Below, piece after piece: positions 23,704-30,674 of a stretch of DNA of 33,673 nt. A program made the position numbers and the translations under genes. The notes below the pieces were generated by a model that worked only from the letters and a program-made list of their open reading frames with translations, did not search any database and was not told the origin of the DNA. How positions within the stretch are numbered: the stretch's first letter is position 1; each line of letters begins with the position of its first letter. The stretch is from WVWN01 sp964563535. GTDB lineage: Bacteria; RBG-13-66-14; B26-G2; WVWN01. The DNA is taken from NCBI GenBank assembly GCA_964563535.1, contig CAZLXP010000018.1:1-33673 (forward strand), read 5' to 3'.

Positions 23704-24429
23704 ATGGGGCGCTTATTAAAAAAACCGCCGATAATAGAAACTTATTGCGCATTTGAGGTGTCAGAAAATGCGGTGTGGGACGAGGCTACCCCGGGTCTAA
23801 TACTTAAGGAAATTGAAGAGCTAGGTTTCAAAGAAAGAGAGCAACATTTCGGATTAGAAATAGGAACCGAGACCGAAAAAGGGAAACCCGTAATACAAAA
23901 CCTACCGCGGATGTTTATATATAACAATAACAAAACTAGAGCGGTCATAATAAAAAAATTCGGTTTTTCAGTTAATAATATCAACGGGTTCTACGATAAT
24001 TGGGATGGATATTTCGCTTTAATAAAAAATGTAGCTTCTAAAACGGCTAAAGTTATTGATAATTACAAAATAAACACGTTTATAATAGGTTACGAGAATA
24101 TGTTCGTCCTAGAACCCCAAGAAGACTTCAGGGAATTTTTCAACCTAAGACCGCATATACACGAAAAAACAGAAGTTAAAAATATCAGGTCTTTCGTTTG
24201 CGCCTTAGAACTAAGGAACGAAACACCTGAAGGAGAATTGTCTTTACAACTATCTAATAGCCCTGACGAAGAAATCCGGGAGGTAAGGTTAGAAATTGCT
24301 TTGGAATCGGGAGAAATCGGTGATAAAGATCCGGCGACGGTTTATAATTCCATTCAAGAAGCCCACGATATAATCGAGAAACAGTTTTTTTCCATAGTAA
24401 AAGAAGAACTAATTAAAAGGTATGAATAA
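23704..24429 (+). CDS. TIGR04255-family-like protein
   Basis: The 241-residue product is taken from ATG 23704, which has AAGGA eight bases upstream; an in-frame ATG at 23686 lacks a ribosome site. The start LLKKPPIIETYCAFEV, followed by GFKEREQHFGLEIGT, RMFIYNNNKTRAVIIKKFGFSVN and a C-terminal AHDIIEKQFFSIVKEELIKRYE, follows the pattern of the sporadically distributed TIGR04255 family (PPIvEa... start, a central barrel-like part, and a C-terminal helix that ends near the next gene). The molecular function of the family is not known to me. It overlaps the next gene by eight bases. AT-rich; its patchy distribution and HEPN neighbour suggest a defence or toxin-antitoxin role. Confidence 0.65.
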   Translation: MGRLLKKPPIIETYCAFEVSENAVWDEATPGLILKEIEELGFKEREQHFGLEIGTETEKGKPVIQNLPRMFIYNNNKTRAVIIKKFGFSVNNINGFYDNWDGYFALIKNVASKTAKVIDNYKINTFIIGYENMFVLEPQEDFREFFNLRPHIHEKTEVKNIRSFVCALELRNETPEGELSLQLSNSPDEEIREVRLEIALESGEIGDKDPATVYNSIQEAHDIIEKQFFSIVKEELIKRYE

Positions 24430-24964
24430 GCTAATGCGGACGATACGCGGTAATGCGAAAATAAAAGTAATGCGACCCTTTCAAAACGGGTTGTCGCGAC
24501 GTGGTAGCTTAGGGACCACTGCGGCTAATTACGATTCCTTAAAACCGTTTATAAAAGAAACGTTTTCCCTTTATAAGAAATATCCGATAAAAGAAACGGC
24601 TTACTTAAAAACCCGATGGCTTAGCTATAATTATTTCATAGAATCAAGCTTCAAAAAATTAAAAGCCTCTTTCGATATAAAAAATCCGGACAGGGTAAAA
24701 AGCTTCCTTAGGAAAAGAGTAAATTTTTTCGAACATTTAGCGAGAATCCGCAAATACTCTTACGACCTTTTCGCGATAGAGGGAAAACCCTTATTAAAAG
24801 CCTCGTTAGATCCCGAATTCGGGGGAGAAATATTTTTAGTTATTGTCGTTAACGTTGTTAATAAAGCGGATGAAGACATAAACAAGCTTTTCGAATTAAG
24901 GGAACGGAGTCGGAAACGTTTAAAAGCTGACGAAGAAAATTCGATATCAATCTTTTTAAGATAA
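24422..24964 (+). CDS. Unknown protein between the TIGR04255-like and HEPN genes
   Basis: The 180-residue product overlaps the upstream stop by eight bases, implying translational coupling. It is basic and helical at first (KIKVMRPFQNGLSRRG; SLYKKYPIKETAYLKTRWLSYNYF; SSFKKLKASFDI), then has a short beta segment (GGEIFLVIVVNVVN) followed by DEDINKLFELRERSRKRLKADE. No domain is recognised. Its position in a tight operon points to a shared complex. The start could also be ATG 24434. AT-rich codon use equals that of its neighbours. Confidence 0.6.
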   Translation: MNKLMRTIRGNAKIKVMRPFQNGLSRRGSLGTTAANYDSLKPFIKETFSLYKKYPIKETAYLKTRWLSYNYFIESSFKKLKASFDIKNPDRVKSFLRKRVNFFEHLARIRKYSYDLFAIEGKPLLKASLDPEFGGEIFLVIVVNVVNKADEDINKLFELRERSRKRLKADEENSISIFLR

Positions 24965-24983
24965 CTCGGGTGAATAGCTACGT

Positions 24984-25418
24984 ATGGTTTTTGATTGGAA
25001 CGGTTTTTATCAAATAGCGACTACCTTGAAGGATACCCCTTCCGAGGCTTATACTGACGAAGTAAGGTTTCGTAACGCTATTAGTAGGGTATACTACTCA
25101 GCGCTTCATGCATCGAGGGAATTCTACCGCGACATCTGTGGAAAATACCCTCCTGAAACTTCAGGAGGAAATTCCCATAAAGATTTAATCGAATGCATAA
25201 AAACTCACGTAGAGGGATTCTTTAATAGAGACGAAGAAATATCGGGGAGGTTAGGTAATATAACCTGTACGCTTGACGACTGTAGGAGGCTCCGCAACGA
25301 AGCGGACTACGAACCGGAACCCGACGTTAACATGGATGAATTCTCGGTAAAAGACGCTTTTAGACAAGCGGAAAAAATATTTTCGGATATTGAAGCGATT
25401 AGATTAAAATACGGTTAA
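24984..25418 (+). CDS. HEPN-domain protein (putative RNase toxin or effector)
   Basis: The 144-residue product starts at ATG. It has the four-helix HEPN layout: the first helix carries RFRNAISRVYYSALHASR (28-45), and the last helical part has RRLRNEADYEPEPD (101-114). The RNxADY ending is usual for the HEPN subfamily found in toxin-antitoxin and other conflict systems. The classical Rx4-6H catalytic motif is not obvious, because no His follows the Arg-Asn, so RNase activity is open; members with this form can act as sensors or partners. It is the third gene of an AT-rich operon and is followed by a T9 terminator. Confidence 0.7.
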   Translation: MVFDWNGFYQIATTLKDTPSEAYTDEVRFRNAISRVYYSALHASREFYRDICGKYPPETSGGNSHKDLIECIKTHVEGFFNRDEEISGRLGNITCTLDDCRRLRNEADYEPEPDVNMDEFSVKDAFRQAEKIFSDIEAIRLKYG

Positions 25419-25449
25419 TTATCACCGGTAAAAACGGATATATTCATTC

Positions 25450-25472
25450 GGGCTTTAGTGCCCTTTTTTTTT
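25450..25472 (+). terminator. Terminator of the TIGR04255/HEPN operon
   Basis: A short stem GGGC-TTTAGT-GCCC (25450-25463) is followed directly by nine T residues. The stem is weak but the T tract is strong. It lies 31 bases past the HEPN stop. Confidence 0.7.
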
Positions 25473-25515
25473 GCGCAAACCCAGAAAAATACTTTAGTTT
25501 TCCGCCCGGATATAT

Positions 25516-25521
25516 TATAAT
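25516..25521 (+). promoter_or_regulatory. -10 box of the asnA promoter
   Basis: A perfect TATAAT lies 61 bases before ATG 25583; the -35 region (TTTAGT, 17 bases upstream) is poor. AAGGAAGG precedes the start codon by about six bases. Confidence 0.45.
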
Positions 25522-25582
25522 CCCGGCCCTTCGTATAAATTTTCTATACGCTCATTGACTTTTAAGACAAGGAAGGTACGTG

Positions 25583-26719
25583 ATGGCAAAAGCGGATAAA
25601 AAAGCGGACCTGGCGGGACCCGGCATCGGCAACTACGAGGACTTGGAGAAGATTTTGCCCAACGACTACGAGCCGCTGCTCCCCCCCAAGGAGAGGATGA
25701 AGGCCCTCTTCGCCCTGAAGGACTACGTCGAGGAGAACTTGTGTAAAGAGCTCAACCTGTTCATGGTCCAGGTCCCGTTGATCGTAGACGTCCTGAGCGG
25801 CGTGAACGACTACCTCGACCGCGACGGCTCGCGCGCGCCCATACAGTTCCACATCTCCAACGACTATGACAAGCACCCCATCGACGCCCAGGTCGTCCAG
25901 GCGGCCACGAAGTGGAAGCGCCCCGCGCTCAAACAGTTCGGTTGTAAAGTAGGCGAGGGAATCTGCACCGACATGAAGGCCGTCCGTAAGGACTACTTCT
26001 TGGACCACGACCACAGCTCCTACGTCGACCAGTGGGATTGGGAGAAAGTAATCACCGCGGACCAACGGAACCTGGACTACCTTACCGATACCGTGAAGAA
26101 GATATGGAAGGTCCTCTACGGCGCCGCCCAGTTCGCCAAAAAGGAATTCCCCCGGCTAAGGACCGACAAATATCCCGATATCCCGAAAGAGCTCAAGTTC
26201 ATCCACGCCGAGGAGATATTGGAGAAGTATCCCGACCTGCCGCGCAAGCAGCGCGAGGCGGCCATCCTGCAAGAGTACCCGGCGGTCTTTATCTACGGCA
26301 TCGGCTGGACGCTCGCGGACGGCTACCCCCACGAGATGCGCGCCGCGGACTACGACGACTGGGTTACCGAGACCGTCGAGAAGAACGGCAAGAAAATGCA
26401 CGGCCTCAACGGCGACATCCTGGTGTGGAACCCGGTGACGCGGCGCCGCCACGAGCTGACCTCGATGGGGATTCGCGTGACGAAGGAAACGCTCGTCAAG
26501 CAGCTCGAGCTCACGGGCCAGATGGACTTCCTGAAGCTCCCCTACCACCAGGCCATCATGAACGATGAGATCCCCTTGAGCATCGGCGGCGGCATCGGCC
26601 AGTCGCGTACGTATATGTACTTGCTGCGCACGGCGCACCTGGGCGAGGTCAGCGTAACGGTATGGCCCAAGGTCCTCAAGGATATGTGCGCCAAGCGGAA
26701 GATATACGTGTTGGAATAA
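25583..26719 (+). CDS. asnA: Aspartate-ammonia ligase (asparagine synthetase A)
   Basis: The 378-residue product is taken from ATG 25583; GTG 25580 is one codon earlier and in frame. It matches the ammonia-dependent, class II aminoacyl-tRNA-synthetase-like enzyme: LFMVQVPLIVDVLSGVNDYL, then PIQFHISND and QVVQAATKWKR, the strictly conserved VDQWDWE, and the C-terminal motif 3 SIGGGIGQSRTYMYLLR. It makes asparagine from aspartate, ammonia and ATP in the cytoplasm. It is slightly longer than the E. coli enzyme (330 residues), with an insertion in the middle (about 190-225, PDIPKELKFIHAEEILEKY). Single-gene transcript with its own -10 box and terminator. Confidence 0.95.
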   Translation: MAKADKKADLAGPGIGNYEDLEKILPNDYEPLLPPKERMKALFALKDYVEENLCKELNLFMVQVPLIVDVLSGVNDYLDRDGSRAPIQFHISNDYDKHPIDAQVVQAATKWKRPALKQFGCKVGEGICTDMKAVRKDYFLDHDHSSYVDQWDWEKVITADQRNLDYLTDTVKKIWKVLYGAAQFAKKEFPRLRTDKYPDIPKELKFIHAEEILEKYPDLPRKQREAAILQEYPAVFIYGIGWTLADGYPHEMRAADYDDWVTETVEKNGKKMHGLNGDILVWNPVTRRRHELTSMGIRVTKETLVKQLELTGQMDFLKLPYHQAIMNDEIPLSIGGGIGQSRTYMYLLRTAHLGEVSVTVWPKVLKDMCAKRKIYVLE

Positions 26720-26741
26720 CCATTAGGTATAAGCCATAAAG

Positions 26742-26766
26742 AAGCCGGCCCGACGGGCCGGCTTTT
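26742..26766 (+). terminator. Terminator of asnA
   Basis: A perfect 10-base stem AAGCCGGCCC / GGGCCGGCTT with a three-base loop GAC, ending in T4. A near-identical hairpin is found at 30001-30023. Confidence 0.9.
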
Positions 26767-27033
26767 CCACGCGCCGCGCCGCTCGCGGAAAAGAGCCCTC
26801 ACGTGGCTTACGCTCGCCGGCGCGACTGACGACGAAGGGCGTGACGCCCCTGGCGAAATGTCGGTTATACACACCGCCAGGTTGAGTAGTAGGGCCTAAG
26901 CGGAAATAAAGGTTATGTCGGCGTCGGATGGCAACTACCGATGGGAATTTATTTCCGTACGAAGCCGTGATATTTCTACCGCCGCCGGTACGTCTTCGCC
27001 GGACCTAAAGGTACGGCCCCACATGTTTTCGCG
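26767..27033. other. Gene-free region with several hairpins upstream of an orphan terminator
   Basis: No convincing coding frame. GGGCG-TGA-CGCCC (about 26837-26849) and CCTGGCG / CGCCAGG (26849-26855 with 26875-26881) can pair. The region ends in a strong terminator that has no gene in front of it. A non-coding RNA is possible; no known family (6S, SRP, RNase P, tmRNA, tRNA) is recognised. Confidence 0.4.
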
Positions 27034-27067
27034 GGGGACGGTCTTCATACCGTCCCCTTTATTTTTC
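27034..27067 (+). terminator. Orphan intrinsic terminator
   Basis: GGGGACGGT-CTTCAT-ACCGTCCCC (27034-27057) is followed by TTTATTTTT. It lies directly upstream of the lipoprotein promoter and 270 bases beyond the asnA terminator, so it ends an unassigned transcript or insulates the promoter. Confidence 0.85.
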
Positions 27068-27069
27068 GC

Positions 27070-27096
27070 TTGACAACGGGGGGGGGACGTTACAAT
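27070..27096 (+). promoter_or_regulatory. Promoter with G9 tract between -35 and -10 (candidate phase-variable switch)
   Basis: TTGACA (27070-27075) and TACAAT (27091-27096) are separated by only 15 bases, nine of them consecutive G (27078-27086). Gaining two G would bring the spacer to the optimal 17. The start codon at 27153 is 56 bases downstream of the -10. Confidence 0.75.
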
Positions 27097-27152
27097 GAAA
27101 CGGCAATTCGAAAATGAATCATCGAAACAACACAACCGAAGGGGGACGAGAG

Positions 27153-27590
27153 ATGAAAGGCTTAAATAAGTTGACGGCGGCCGCAGCGACGGTTATACTT
27201 ACGTCCGGGTTGGCGTTTGTAGGCTGCGGTAACGAAAAAAGCGTAACGGGCCCTGTAACGCTGTCTGAGGACCCCGAAATATTCTGCGTCAGCGGTTACG
27301 TTTACAACTCGGGGAGCGGCCTACCTATCGCGTACGTTAATTTAAAGTTCTACGACGCCGGGTATATAGGCGAGACGTATACTTGGTGGGGGCCTCCCGG
27401 TTGGCCGGACTTGGGCTATTATGGTTTCGAGTTGGGCCCGGGCCACCTCGGGCACCAGATTTGGGTTTACGCGTCAAAACCCGGTTATTTCAGTAACTGG
27501 ACCTGGTTCACCTATTGGCCCGGCCCTTCGTACGCGCACGATATTTATATCGTGCCCCTGTGCATACCCGACGACCCGCCGCCGAAATAA
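27153..27590 (+). CDS. Lipoprotein with carboxypeptidase-regulatory-like beta-sandwich
   Basis: The 145-residue product is taken from ATG 27153 (AAGGGGG upstream); an in-frame ATG at 27114 lies almost at the expected transcription start and adds a non-signal extension. Residues 1-25 are a lipoprotein signal (lipobox FVGC, Cys25). The mature part has ten or more Tyr/Trp residues; CVSGYVYNSGSGLPIAYVNL followed by YGFELGPG and YASKPGYFS matches the prealbumin-like CarboxypepD_reg fold (a SGxVxxxxTGxPIxxAxV-like start). It ends in PDDPPPK. Co-transcribed with the propeller gene 65 bases downstream. The 3' portion from base 27246 is duplicated at 28576. Confidence 0.75.
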   Translation: MKGLNKLTAAAATVILTSGLAFVGCGNEKSVTGPVTLSEDPEIFCVSGYVYNSGSGLPIAYVNLKFYDAGYIGETYTWWGPPGWPDLGYYGFELGPGHLGHQIWVYASKPGYFSNWTWFTYWPGPSYAHDIYIVPLCIPDDPPPK

Positions 27591-27624
27591 CCGCTGGGTA
27601 AACGGATTAAAGGCCTTGACGAAT

Positions 27625-27642
27625 CGCGCCGTCAACGGCGCG
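27625..27642 (+). other. Intercistronic hairpin before the propeller gene
   Basis: A perfect CGCGCCG-TCAA-CGGCGCG stem-loop sits just upstream of the AAGGGGG ribosome site, with no T run. It may protect the mRNA or modulate translation. It is duplicated at 28955-28972. Confidence 0.5.
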
Positions 27643-27655
27643 TAAGGGGGTACTT

Positions 27656-28549
27656 ATGAAATCGACCCTGGCAATAGTCGCCGCGGTATCGGGCGCCGCG
27701 TTCGCCGCCGCCGACTGGGGCCCGGCGGAACGTTTACCCGACGCCGTCAACTCGCCCTATTACGACTGGGGCGTATGCGCGACGGCCGACGGCAACACGA
27801 TCTACTTCAGCTCCAACCGGCAAAATCCCTCCTCCTTCGCCAACGACATATATTATTCCCGGCGCGTCGGCTCGAGCTGGACGCCGGCGCAGAAAGTCCC
27901 CGGGCCCGTAAACTCCCCCGACGACGATAGTGTGCCCTGTTTAACGTGGGACGACAGAAGGATGTACTTCACGCGCGGGAAGCAGGGGACGCCCGAGGGC
28001 GACATATGGGCGTCGGACTGGACCGGGACCGGCTGGGGCAATCCCTATAAAATACCGGGGCACGTTAACCGGCCGGACAAATGGGAATGGAACCCGGCGA
28101 TATCGCCCGACGGCCGAACATTATACTTCGTCGGTATAGAATGGCCCGGCAACCTGGCGGTCTATAATATATGGATGTCCCGCTGGACCGGCTCGGAATG
28201 GGGCGCGCCGTCGTTCCTGACGACCATCAATACCGCAGCAGGGGAAGGGGACCCGGCGCCGACCTACGACGGGAAATACCTGTATTTCTGGTCGCGCCGG
28301 GCCGGCCCCCCGCGGATCCACCGCGCGGAATACGTCGGCGGCAAATGGCAAAAAGTTGAAGAGTTGGGCCCCAACGTCAACGCCCCGGGATATCGCCAAT
28401 CGGACCCGTTTGTAACGAAAGACGGCCGGTATTTGTTCTTCGCTAGGTCTCCTTATACCCCCGACGCATACGACATATACGTCTCGCGGTGGTGCGAACC
28501 CGCCGTAGAGGCGTCTTCCGTCGGCCGTATAAAAGCGCTATTCCGCTAG
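27656..28549 (+). CDS. Secreted PD40/TolB-type beta-propeller with GRIK C-terminal tag (copy 1)
   Basis: The 297-residue product starts at ATG with AAGGGGG upstream. Residues 1-18 form a signal peptide (cleavage FAA-AD). The body consists of PD40/WD40-like repeats of the form DGxTIYFSSNR, DDRRMYFTRG, DGRTLYFVG, DGKYLYFWSRR and DGRYLFFARS, alternating with DIYxS-R or GxxWxxP strands, giving a five- to six-bladed propeller like the C-terminal part of TolB. It ends EASSVGRIKALFR, the short tag also seen in two other secreted proteins. No catalytic residue is evident; a binding role at the surface is likely. An identical copy lies at 28986-29879. Confidence 0.85.
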   Translation: MKSTLAIVAAVSGAAFAAADWGPAERLPDAVNSPYYDWGVCATADGNTIYFSSNRQNPSSFANDIYYSRRVGSSWTPAQKVPGPVNSPDDDSVPCLTWDDRRMYFTRGKQGTPEGDIWASDWTGTGWGNPYKIPGHVNRPDKWEWNPAISPDGRTLYFVGIEWPGNLAVYNIWMSRWTGSEWGAPSFLTTINTAAGEGDPAPTYDGKYLYFWSRRAGPPRIHRAEYVGGKWQKVEELGPNVNAPGYRQSDPFVTKDGRYLFFARSPYTPDAYDIYVSRWCEPAVEASSVGRIKALFR

Positions 28550-28575
28550 AATCTTAGCTCCGGCCGCTTCCGTAG

Positions 28576-28920
28576 ACGGGCCCTGTAACGCTGTCTGAGG
28601 ACCCCGCAATATTCTGCGTCAGCGGTTACGTTTACAACTCGGGGAGCGGCCTACCTATCGCGTACGTTAATTTAAAGTTCTACGACGCCGGGTATATAGG
28701 CGAGACGTATACTTGGTGGGGGCCTCCCGGTTGGCCGGACTTGGGCTATTATGGTTTCGAGTTGGGCCCGGGCCACCTCGGGCACCAGATTTGGGTTTAC
28801 GCGTCAAAACCCGGTTATTTCAGTAACTGGACCTGGTTCACCTATTGGCCCGGCCCTTCGTACGCGCACGATATTTATATCGTGCCCCTGTGCATACCCG
28901 ACGACCCGCCGCCGAAATAA
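28576..28920 (+). pseudogene. 5'-truncated lipoprotein gene in the second repeat copy
   Basis: It is identical to bases 27246-27590 except for one substitution. The duplication joint cut away the promoter, start codon and signal peptide, and the codon immediately upstream in frame is TAG (28573-28575). No in-frame start follows within the next 15 codons. It cannot give an exported lipoprotein, though the transcript through it still reaches the second propeller gene. Confidence 0.93.
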
Positions 28921-28985
28921 CCGCTGGGTAAACGGATTAAAGGCCTTGACGAATCGCGCCGTCAACGGCGCGTAAGGGGGTACTT

Positions 28986-29879
28986 ATGAAATCGACCCTG
29001 GCAATAGTCGCCGCGGTATCGGGCGCCGCGTTCGCCGCCGCCGACTGGGGCCCGGCGGAACGTTTACCCGACGCCGTCAACTCGCCCTATTACGACTGGG
29101 GCGTATGCGCGACGGCCGACGGCAACACGATCTACTTCAGCTCCAACCGGCAAAATCCCTCCTCCTTCGCCAACGACATATATTATTCCCGGCGCGTCGG
29201 CTCGAGCTGGACGCCGGCGCAGAAAGTCCCCGGGCCCGTAAACTCCCCCGACGACGATAGTGTGCCCTGTTTAACGTGGGACGACAGAAGGATGTACTTC
29301 ACGCGCGGGAAGCAGGGGACGCCCGAGGGCGACATATGGGCGTCGGACTGGACCGGGACCGGCTGGGGCAATCCCTATAAAATACCGGGGCACGTTAACC
29401 GGCCGGACAAATGGGAATGGAACCCGGCGATATCGCCCGACGGCCGAACATTATACTTCGTCGGTATAGAATGGCCCGGCAACCTGGCGGTCTATAATAT
29501 ATGGATGTCCCGCTGGACCGGCTCGGAATGGGGCGCGCCGTCGTTCCTGACGACCATCAATACCGCAGCAGGGGAAGGGGACCCGGCGCCGACCTACGAC
29601 GGGAAATACCTGTATTTCTGGTCGCGCCGGGCCGGCCCCCCGCGGATCCACCGCGCGGAATACGTCGGCGGCAAATGGCAAAAAGTTGAAGAGTTGGGCC
29701 CCAACGTCAACGCCCCGGGATATCGCCAATCGGACCCGTTTGTAACGAAAGACGGCCGGTATTTGTTCTTCGCTAGGTCTCCTTATACCCCCGACGCATA
29801 CGACATATACGTCTCGCGGTGGTGCGAACCCGCCGTAGAGGCGTCTTCCGTCGGCCGTATAAAAGCGCTATTCCGCTAG
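28986..29879 (+). CDS. Secreted beta-propeller with GRIK C-terminal tag (copy 2)
   Basis: It is identical at base and protein level to the gene at 27656-28549, including its ribosome site and preceding hairpin, so both copies should give the same 297-residue secreted propeller. It has no promoter of its own that I can see: transcription would come from the G9 promoter at 27070-27096 through copy 1, there being no terminator between copies. Gene-dose increase is the direct effect. No divergence is seen, so the event is recent or the copies are homogenised; a mis-assembly must also be excluded. Confidence 0.85.
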   Translation: MKSTLAIVAAVSGAAFAAADWGPAERLPDAVNSPYYDWGVCATADGNTIYFSSNRQNPSSFANDIYYSRRVGSSWTPAQKVPGPVNSPDDDSVPCLTWDDRRMYFTRGKQGTPEGDIWASDWTGTGWGNPYKIPGHVNRPDKWEWNPAISPDGRTLYFVGIEWPGNLAVYNIWMSRWTGSEWGAPSFLTTINTAAGEGDPAPTYDGKYLYFWSRRAGPPRIHRAEYVGGKWQKVEELGPNVNAPGYRQSDPFVTKDGRYLFFARSPYTPDAYDIYVSRWCEPAVEASSVGRIKALFR

Positions 29880-30000
29880 AATCTTAGCTCCGGCCGCTTC
29901 CGTAGGCTTCGGATGGTAACATCCGACGCCACTTTCTTCATCGTACGCCGCGCTATTTTTTATACGTTCCCGGGTAGGAGAGCGCAGAACACAAATAACG

Positions 30001-30023
30001 AAAGCCGGCCCGACGGGCCGGTT
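30001..30023. terminator. Bidirectional terminator between the propeller locus and the minus-strand secreted gene
   Basis: The stem CCGGCCC-GAC-GGGCCGG is bordered by AAA on the left and TTT on the right. It is nearly the same as the asnA terminator. A smaller hairpin CGGATG-GTAA-CATCCG lies upstream at 29910-29925. Confidence 0.8.
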
Positions 30024-30050
30024 TCGTTTTCGCGCCGGGCAACGCCGAAA

Positions 30051-30626
30051 TTACTTAAATAACGCCTTAACGCGGCCGAGGCTCGTCCCCGCGACGCCGA
30101 TGTCGTAGTTCGTCGCCGCGGTGCACTCGATCGAAAAATCGTAGATCGTCTGGAGCTGCCACGTCACGTCATCCGCCGAAATGAAGTGGTGGCCGCCGTA
30201 CACGCCCGGGAAATCGCACACCATGACCGGCCTCATGTCGTAGGCCCCGCGGTCGTTCGTACTGATAAAAAAATTGTCCGCGGCCACGACGAGGCGCGCG
30301 GCGCCGATATCCACGTCGGTCCACGTCGGGTACATCTCGGTGGTGACGGGGAAGCTCGCGAGGACGGAGCCGACGACGGACCCGACGGCGCTCCATACTT
30401 TAACCTCCATCGGGTAACCGCGGTCGCCGAAATAGATATGCGCTCGCTTCAGGAACAGCGGGTATTGCCCCGCCGTCGGCGTAAAGAGGGTCCCGGGGTG
30501 TATGCCGCCCATGAAACCCATCTCAACGTTGTACCGCTGCCGCGAATAGTAAAACCGTACGTCCTCGCCGGACGCCAGGCTCGTCGCGACGCCCAGCGCG
30601 ATTAATAATCCCACGATACCTTTCAC
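30051..30626 (-). CDS. Secreted beta-rich protein with C-terminal GRVKALFK tag
   Basis: The 191-residue product starts at GTG with AGGAGG upstream; an ATG a few bases earlier is out of frame and closes at once. Residues 1-19 form a signal peptide (ends LASGE). The mature part is beta-rich (RAHIYFGDRGYPMEVKVWSA, YPTWTDVDI, FFISTNDRG), reminiscent of a jelly-roll, and ends GTSLGRVKALFK. Segment order and the tag resemble the protein at 6404-7018, and both may be distant paralogues. It follows the ion-channel gene by 48 bases and may be read through from it. Confidence 0.7.
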   Translation of the reverse strand: MKGIVGLLIALGVATSLASGEDVRFYYSRQRYNVEMGFMGGIHPGTLFTPTAGQYPLFLKRAHIYFGDRGYPMEVKVWSAVGSVVGSVLASFPVTTEMYPTWTDVDIGAARLVVAADNFFISTNDRGAYDMRPVMVCDFPGVYGGHHFISADDVTWQLQTIYDFSIECTAATNYDIGVAGTSLGRVKALFK

Positions 30627-30674
30627 GCCATTTCCTCCTCGGTACCCTCGCCGGCGCCGCGGCGCGACCCCGGC

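Larger units (their letters stand above)
23499..25475. other. AT-rich island 2 (acquired DNA)
   Basis: Composition drops directly after the toroid remnant and recovers at the asparagine synthetase gene. The island carries a three-gene operon with A/T-ending codons like those of island 1. No mobility gene or terminal repeat is evident. Confidence 0.7.
27246..28575. repeat. Tandem duplication, copy 1 (1330 bp)
   Basis: Bases 27246-28575 recur directly at 28576-29905 with constant offset 1330. One difference is seen, A at 27277 against C at 28607 (Glu to Ala in the lipoprotein frame). The unit covers the last 345 bases of the lipoprotein gene and the complete propeller gene. Confidence 0.97.
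28576..29905. repeat. Tandem duplication, copy 2 (1330 bp)
   Basis: Direct copy of 27246-28575. The joint reads CGTAG|ACGGG. Downstream of the last base (29905) the sequence becomes unique. Confidence 0.97.

Noticed and set aside
26935..27135. Minus-strand 66-codon frame over the gene-free region
   Set aside because: It crosses the terminator and the G9 promoter, has no ribosome site and shows no recognisable domain.
27601..27642. TTGACG before the propeller gene as a second promoter
   Set aside because: No -10-like box lies 15-19 bases downstream; the sequence is part of the GC-rich intercistronic hairpin.
28751..28975. Short open frame in the second repeat copy that could look like a new gene
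   Set aside because: It is an alternative frame of the truncated lipoprotein copy, and the same frame exists in copy 1 over the real gene.
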